The notes beneath the pieces were generated by a model, which was given only the letters and a program-made list of their open reading frames with translations, ran no database searches and was not told where the DNA came from. The position numbers were made by a program, and so were the translations under genes. Shown here one piece after another: positions 56,128 through 62,000 of a stretch of 62,000 nucleotides of DNA (the stretch's first letter is position 1; each line of letters starts with the position of its first letter). This stretch comes from Symsagittifera roscoffensis (Eukaryota; Xenacoelomorpha; Acoela; Convolutidae): NCBI RefSeq assembly GCF_963678635.1, contig NC_087063.1, positions 16,740,449 through 16,802,448 on the forward strand. Direction: 5' to 3'.

Positions 56128-56481
56128 GTAGCTAGTTGCCCATTACGCCAAATAACAAAACATGTTAACAGATCTGATGCTCCCGATTGCACGAAAAAAG
56201 CAATTTCTAATGCATGTCCTAAGACTTCCAAATATTTCAAAGGTTCCAATCGGAAAAAAAACTAAATACTTACAATACAACAATTATTGCAATAGATCTA
56301 ATCATTCATTTATTTTGTTCAGGAAATTCGCAAGGTAGGAAACATCACCTCGAGATTTTGATGGTTCATCGAATCCAATAAAGTATAATCATCATCACAC
56401 AGTCTGGAGAGTTTTAAAGTGAAATCATTTACACGATAAGAAAAACGATTTGTCAATTGAACAAAAAATGCATCTTTTTAG

Positions 56482-57499
56482 ATCACTGGTCGCAAAGAGG
56501 AGTCTGATTCCAACAGTTTCGGTATTGAAGAGTCCAAGAAAAGTCAACCAATTGCAGAAGATCCTCACATGCAGAGCCAGCAAACATACGACCCAACAAA
56601 CATACAGCAAACAGTACACAAAACCACTCAAAACATTTCATCGATCAGTCATTTGAGATCCAGTAAAACCCAGTCACAATTTCTGGACAACCAGTTTCCA
56701 AACGAGCAATGGACAGACAATGATCTTGCGAGAGGTTCTCATTTTTACACTGGCGATCGCAAATTGTATCGCAATCAGACTATTGCAAATGCACCACAGC
56801 AGCATCAGTATGCTCAGCAACATTATTACCCAAACCAGGTCTTTTCGCCTCAACATCAACAATTTGTAGTAGCAGGACAGCCATATGCGACCATGTACCA
56901 CCCTCAGCATGTCATCAATTTTGACCAAAGGGGAAGGTCCTATACAATGGTTCCTCAAACGTCCAAAGTAAAAGAGCAGCCTCAAGGTCTGGTTGTCCTC
57001 GAACGAGCGAAAAGTGTTGAGGCACCGGAACGTCGGAGAATGAACCAAGCAACGTCTCATGACGAAGCAGAAGTCCAAACCGACAAAAATTCTTTCGAGC
57101 GACAGGAATCTGAACCAGTTCGGATGTCCAAAACACATCGCAGCCGCTCAACAATGTCGTTGCCTGCTCATCCTGCTAAGTTGCACGAGACTTCGTTCAT
57201 AGAGAGTTCGCCCAAAACTGTAAACCTACTCGAGCAAACACTCAATGGCCCCAATGCGGTGTCTCAGTACAGCATGTTAAGAGGAGGACGCATGCAGTCC
57301 AGCGAGTCACGAGACTCTTTATTTTCGGTCCCGCCCAGATTGCCGCAGCAGATGCCGCAGTCGCCACTTGCGCAGAAACGGTCGCAGGGTACGGATACAA
57401 ATCCTCGGGCGACGCCCATTTTTCTGGACGGAGGAAACATTTTCTCGACAAAGAGTGGAGGCGTATACAGGATTAAACCTCCTCTGAATGATTTGCAAG
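56482..57499 (+). CDS. Large coiled-coil protein gene, coding exon 8
   Basis: The acceptor ATGCATCTTTTTAG ends at 56481 and the donor is CAAG then GTGGGT at 57500; phase 0 in, phase 1 out. Residues 995-1333. A Gln/Tyr/His-rich stretch (QQHQYAQQHYYPNQ) is followed by basic Ser/Arg sequence (SKTHRSRSTMSLPAHPAK), which looks like a phosphorylation or 14-3-3-type region. The exon ends with a GGNIFSTKSGGVYRIKPP segment. Low-complexity, probably disordered; no known domain identified. Confidence 0.87.
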
Positions 57500-57722
57500 G
57501 TGGGTACCAAATGCGATATTGTTCAGCTTGACTGCCTTATTTCGTTAAATGATTCCACTATCATCGAAAATTCCGCATTCATCGAAGATACTACAAAAAC
57601 TGAGGTTTTGAGCCCTATTCACAATAAATGACATATTTATTAATGTTGCTTAACCAGTTTACTCGAAATCAGCACTTTTGTCATTATATAGAAATAACTG
57701 ACGGTATGTGAATGATTTTCAG

Positions 57723-58003
57723 GCAATGACAGGCGACGCGAAACACGTGTGAAACCCACGCCTGCTCCATCGGGCCAGTTCCCCATTCCTCAGCAGCAGA
57801 GCTACGACGGAATGAGCGACAGCGGGATCATGGACACAGACGGTCCGGGTACTAAGAGCGATTCTGAATTGGTTGCCTTGAGCAAAGCTCAGAAGACTCC
57901 GACCCATTTCTACCAAGTTCAGGCAGTTCCCCAGTACACTGTAGGGGGGATACCGGTTCAGATCTCACAACAGCCAATGCAGACTATGACTCCACATAAA
58001 CAG
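57723..58003 (+). CDS. Large coiled-coil protein gene, coding exon 9
   Basis: The acceptor GTGAATGATTTTCAG ends at 57722 with two leading bases restoring frame. The proposed donor is CAG then GTGCAA at 58004, phase 0. Residues 1334-1427 include MSDSGIMDTDGPGTKSDSE, an acidic serine motif, and ALSKAQKTPTHFYQVQAV. If the donor is ignored, the frame runs 28 codons further to a stop at 58085-58087, which would make an alternative short terminus. I prefer splicing because two more in-phase exons follow. Confidence 0.78.
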
Positions 58004-58299
58004 GTGCAAAACCGCTCCGATGTTCGCTTAAAACAGTTTTTGAGAAACTTTAGTCCACCGCACGCACCACACACCCCTTTCATTTGACTTTCAATTTTGT
58101 AAACCAGAACTAGCGCTGATATTATGTAATTAAACTCTGCATAATGATCAAACTGACAGGCACCCAGATCTTAATCGAAGTTTACAATATCGTTTTTAAA
58201 AATTAACTAGCGCATGACTCGCGCCTACGGTGCTTCAACTAGATCGTTGACCGTTAAAAAAAAAGTTTCCTAAAACATCTATCAGGGTTTTCTCTTTCA

Positions 58300-59390
58300 T
58301 AAAAAACGCCATGACTCGAAAACCAGAATGATTTGAGCAGTATAAGTTAGAGTCTAGATGTGTACCCTGACAGTACCCCTTGAATGTACTCTGATAAAAG
58401 CCCACCATTAGGGTGGGAATTTCAAAATCGGTAAAATTTCCTCAACTTAAGTTTTTTGAAAAAAAAAAATCATTAAAATCACCACATCTCGATAAGCCAA
58501 AAGGATTTGATCAGTCATATTTAGAGGACAGATTTGCAACGCCAATATGTAACTGACAGGACCCCGCCTAAGGGTTGAAACTTTGAAATTCTGTTAGTTT
58601 TTTATCTCTAAATTTTTCGGAAAAAATGGAAAAAAACGCCCCATCTTGGAAATTAAAAAAAAATCGATCAGTGACAATTCGAGGGAAAAATGCAAACCCT
58701 GAGTGCACCCTGACAGCACCCCACTATAGGGTTGAGAATTTCAAGTTGGGTTAGTTTTATCCCTAAGCTTTTTTTTCAAATGAATAAAAAATCATAAAAA
58801 CGCCATAGCTCGAGAACCAAAAATGTTTGAGCAGTCAAACTTGGTCGCCAGATTTGCAACAGCTGAGTGTACCCTGACAGCAACCCACTACAGGGTTGAG
58901 AATTTCCACTTTGGTTAGTTTTATAAATCTAGTTTTTTTTTTGAAAAAAAAACATAAAAACGCAAAATCACGAAAGCAAAAAGATATGAGCAGTCAATTT
59001 TGGACGCCAGCTTTGAAACCACTGATTGTATCGTGACAGCAACCCACTATTGGGATAAGAATTTAAAATTTGGTTAGGTTTTTTATATCTAAATTTTAAA
59101 AAAATCATAAAAAACGTGGTATCTCGAAAATCAAGATTTGAGCAATTATACTGGGACGCCAGATTTGCACCCCTGAATGTACCCTGACAGCACCCCACCT
59201 TGGGATTGAGAATTTCAAGCTCGGTTATTTTTTCATCTAAATTTTTTGAAAAAACAATTGTAAAAATCATTAAAAACGCTATATCTCGAAAAACGCAGTC
59301 ATACTAAGACGCCAGATTTGCAACCACTGAATGTACCCTGACAGCACCCCAGTAGAGAGTTAGGAATATGAAACTTAGTTAAATAAATTG
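58300..59390. repeat. Tandem array, ~155-170 bp units, about seven
   Basis: Each unit shows AACGCCATAGCTCGAAAACC-like sequence, TTTGAGCAGTC, CGCCAGATTTGCAAC, GAGTGTACCCTGACAGCA, CCCACTATAGGG and TTGAGAATTTCAA, then a T-run and an A-run. Units start near 58308, 58472, 58640, 58805, 58970, 59118 and 59279. Divergence is moderate, with the CCCTGACAGCACCCCA block best kept. It sits in the intron between exons 9 and 10. Confidence 0.9.
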
Positions 59391-60248
59391 TGAAACATTT
59401 TTTTGTGAGTTTTACGTTGCGAATATAAGAAAAATGTAGAGTTACAGCATTCGCGCTCCAACAGATTTATAAACGTCGACTTGAAAAAATATTTACCCTT
59501 TGCAATGTTTTGGCCTTTTAACAGACCAGCATAGCGACCTCTTAAAGAATTGTCAAGTGATATTTCTTAAGCATTACAGTATACGATATAGCTTAAACGT
59601 GCAAAAATTCTTTCGCCAAAGGTGCATAAAACAATACGTTGTAAAAGCCTTAAACATGTCAACATAGGCCCTTCTTAAACATATGGCAAGTGAAACGCCA
59701 ATTAAAAAACGTATAGATAGATAGATTTGCGAGACAGTAAACTTGATTTTAATTATTTTTAAGTCACCAGTCACGCAAAATATGGTCGCATAAAAACGAG
59801 TACAAATGGATAAATGGTTAAATTACTCCTTCTAGGTAATATGTCCCAAACGTGACCAGCAGGAGAAAATTTTACAGCTAAAATGTTGGAACTGATATTC
59901 CAGTTTTAACAATCTAATAAAATCCTCGAAGCAATTAAAGGTTGGCCAATAAAGCAACTTCAGCACAAGACAGTGTACCGTGCGTGGTGTTACATGCATT
60001 TGTTAGTAAAGCAGTTTTTGATGGCATTTACTGGAAACTCTGAAAAGCTAAGAAACTCATTGCACATAATGGCTACAAACACTCCAGATTCTGCTTTTAT
60101 GCAGAATGTCTGCCTTAAAACTAAATTTAGATTCCTGCCCAGTCCTTCAAAAGTTAACAGAAACGTGCAGATCACATGCTCTGCTGAACTCGAGGTTAAA
60201 ATAGGTTTGTTTTCAGACCCGGTCGGTTCTTAACTCGATTTGTTTCAG
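59391..60248. other. Intron 9, last part
   Basis: An 86-codon frame at 59973-60233 ends just before the acceptor of exon 10 and lacks clear splice sites of its own. Not supported as an exon. Confidence 0.4.
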
Positions 60249-60347
60249 AAAAAGAAGAAAGGCCTGACAGGAGCTGGTCACGCGTTCAAGAACAAACTGC
60301 ACAAATTCACTAAAGACCTCGAGGCTCATTTACTTCCAGAAATAGCA
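60249..60347 (+). CDS. Large coiled-coil protein gene, coding exon 10
   Basis: The acceptor CTCGATTTGTTTCAG ends at 60248 and the donor is GCA then GTAAGT at 60348; both edges are in phase 0. Residues 1428-1460 begin with four Lys and then GLTGAGHAFKNKLHKFTKDL, an amphipathic basic helix candidate, ending LPEIA. It is GC-richer than the surrounding intron and has strong splice sites. Confidence 0.82.
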
Positions 60348-61625
60348 GTAAGTTGTTAACCGTCGCTTAAAATAACATTACCAGAGAAGGAAAAGTAGAT
60401 TGAACATTAACGCAAAAATACTTGCTGACCGAACTACAAATCAAGTTAATAAGCGGTGTTATTTTCGGCTAGCTGAATGCTATATTTCAGCCTGCTGTCT
60501 TCAATTGACCTTCATTCGTTTATTGTACCATTAAAATGAACTAATTTGAAAAATTATTCCCTTTGAAATTATCCTATAAATCAAATTTTAACGCGTTCGA
60601 GCTACAGATAGACAAATTGAACAAAATCAAAGAAATTAACAAAGTCAAAATTTTTTCACGGGTAAATGTTAAAGCCCAAACTATGGTGTTATTGCTATCA
60701 GTACAATAAAATGCTACATGAAAATTTGTTGAAAATTATATTGTGAATAACAAGCTGAATAGAAAAGCCGGTTAATTTGTTTTGTCTTTTGCAAACAACT
60801 ACTGTTCAAAATTGAGTACGGGCGAGCTACTTAGGGCGAATGGCTACACTAAAAACTGTCCCTTTCAATTTGACTCTAAGGGAAAACTATCCTAATTTAC
60901 CTTCCCAAAATACCCTGAGTATAATTTAAGAGGGGTAGTTTTGGATATTGGTTACGGATAGTTCTCAGCTTAGCAAATTCCCTCGAGAACTTCACAAATA
61001 CTGCAAAATGTCAACAGAAATTCTAAAAATCTGAAATGAAAATTTACAATACAACCGTTACTTTTATTAAAACACATGCTAGTTGATCCCATTATGAGCC
61101 TATGGGCGGAGTCTTATCAGACCATGAACAGAAATCGACTTACTGATGAACTTTTTGCAATTATGTGTTCACATATTTACACACAATCGAAATACTTCCA
61201 TATACGATTGTTCAGAGCAGAGCGAAACCCTGTATATTCAACTTCCTTTAAAACCATTTCAATATTTTTTAATTAAAAACAAAAATTGAAAAAAAAACTA
61301 TCAAAACGAAAAATAAACTTTTCCAGAAACTCACCTTCCTCGTTTAGATTGCAACTTTGAACTAACTCTTGATGAAATTTGCGTCCAGCCGGAACATAAT
61401 GGACCCATTAGCAAGCATGCTTACTTCTATTGCTGCTAAGCGCCAATTAACTGGCAACATACGCTCAATGCATACTACGTGGAAGTGTTTTCTAGCTTTA
61501 AAGTTGAAAATTGCTTCTAACTCCGAAAAATTAGACGATCTAAAAACTCCGCCAATCTAGCGGACAATTTTTGATGTGGTAAATGTTGTCTTAGGGGAAG
61601 TGCAAAATGGCGCTTGATTTTTTAG
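60348..61625. other. Intron 10
   Basis: Unique-looking AT-rich sequence. Frames at 61076-61276 and 61369-61560 lack credible splice context. Confidence 0.4.
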
Positions 61626-62000
61626 GATGCAAACAGGGCAAACGCCATGCAAATGCAAGCACAGTTGAACGCGATGTCGCCCCAGCAACAGCAACAGTTA
61701 ATTCAACAAGGCTATGCACCTCCACAAATTATGAACACAACTCAGATGACACCCATGCTTGCAGAGTTCTACGACTCAAGGAGACAACAACGACCCACCA
61801 CTCCTGGCGGACAACCGCAAGTCCTGCCGAGTAACATCGGGTTCGCTCAAATGTCGACATCGCAACAGCAACATGGAGCCCCAGCTCAGTTTGTGTACGC
61901 ACACACACAACAGCCCTTGATCAACGCTCAGAATGTCTCCATTTCCAGAACTCAACAGCAAATGGTTTCACCTACGCAGGTTTTTATGATTGACCAGAAT
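61626..62000 (+). CDS. Large coiled-coil protein gene, coding exon 11 (partial)
   Basis: The acceptor CTTGATTTTTTAG ends at 61625; entry is in phase 0 and the frame is open to the window edge (125 codons, residues 1461-1585). Gln/Met/Pro-rich: NAMQMQAQLNAMSPQQQQQL, then MTPMLAEFYDSRRQQRP and several further Gln clusters. The gene continues to the right. Confidence 0.83.

Noticed and set aside
56128-56268. Terminal exon ending at 56265 instead of splicing at 56128
   Set aside because: Possible as an alternative end, but the next exon at 56482 is long, in phase and similar in composition, so splicing is preferred.
1-62000. CRISPR arrays, operons and bacterial-type promoters
   Set aside because: Spliced genes, SINE-like repeats and a BEL/Pao relic show an animal genome; none of the tandem arrays has CRISPR-like short repeats with unique spacers.

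Overview
The window is AT-rich animal nuclear DNA: long introns, canonical GT-AG splice sites with consistent reading phase, a BEL/Pao retrotransposon relic (a metazoan-restricted group), tRNA-headed SINE-like repeats, hAT-type MITEs and much tandem and interspersed repeat. An invertebrate is likely from the repeat load and gene structure; I cannot name the phylum from the sequence alone.

Left part (1-36.8 kb) is gene-poor. It holds a 0.5 kb CATA microsatellite, one well-bounded minus-strand coding exon of an unrecognised gene (3730-3958), a 177-bp satellite (4.13-5.37 kb), and a dense cluster of a ~0.5 kb interspersed family (family A) that has asymmetric inverted ends, a 3' stem-loop and T-rich flanks, as in non-autonomous Helentrons. 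Within the cluster a 3.2 kb block is tandemly duplicated almost without change (about 9.89-16.33 kb). A decayed minus-strand BEL/Pao element occupies about 19.85-23.0 kb, next to a 1.1 kb tandem duplication (23.03-25.32 kb). A 295-bp tandem pair with an RNA-like conserved core lies at 25.8-26.4 kb, with a diverged third copy at 31.8 kb.

Right part (36.8-62 kb) is one large plus-strand gene that runs off the window. I built it from one 5' UTR acceptor and eleven coding exons whose phases all agree, giving 1,585 codons so far with no internal stop. The protein is Ser/Asn/Gln-rich with several short coiled coils. Their order and spacing recall the centriolar satellite protein PCM1, but the match is weak and the gene is best called an unassigned coiled-coil scaffold. 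One intron needs a GC donor.

Inside its fourth coding intron, on the opposite strand, is a complete two-exon THYN1 gene (EVE/PUA-like domain protein, 231 aa), the most secure identification here. The introns also carry two hAT-type MITEs (family B) with perfect 8-bp target duplications, family A copies, a ~300 bp foldback element, SINE-like copies and a ~160 bp tandem array.
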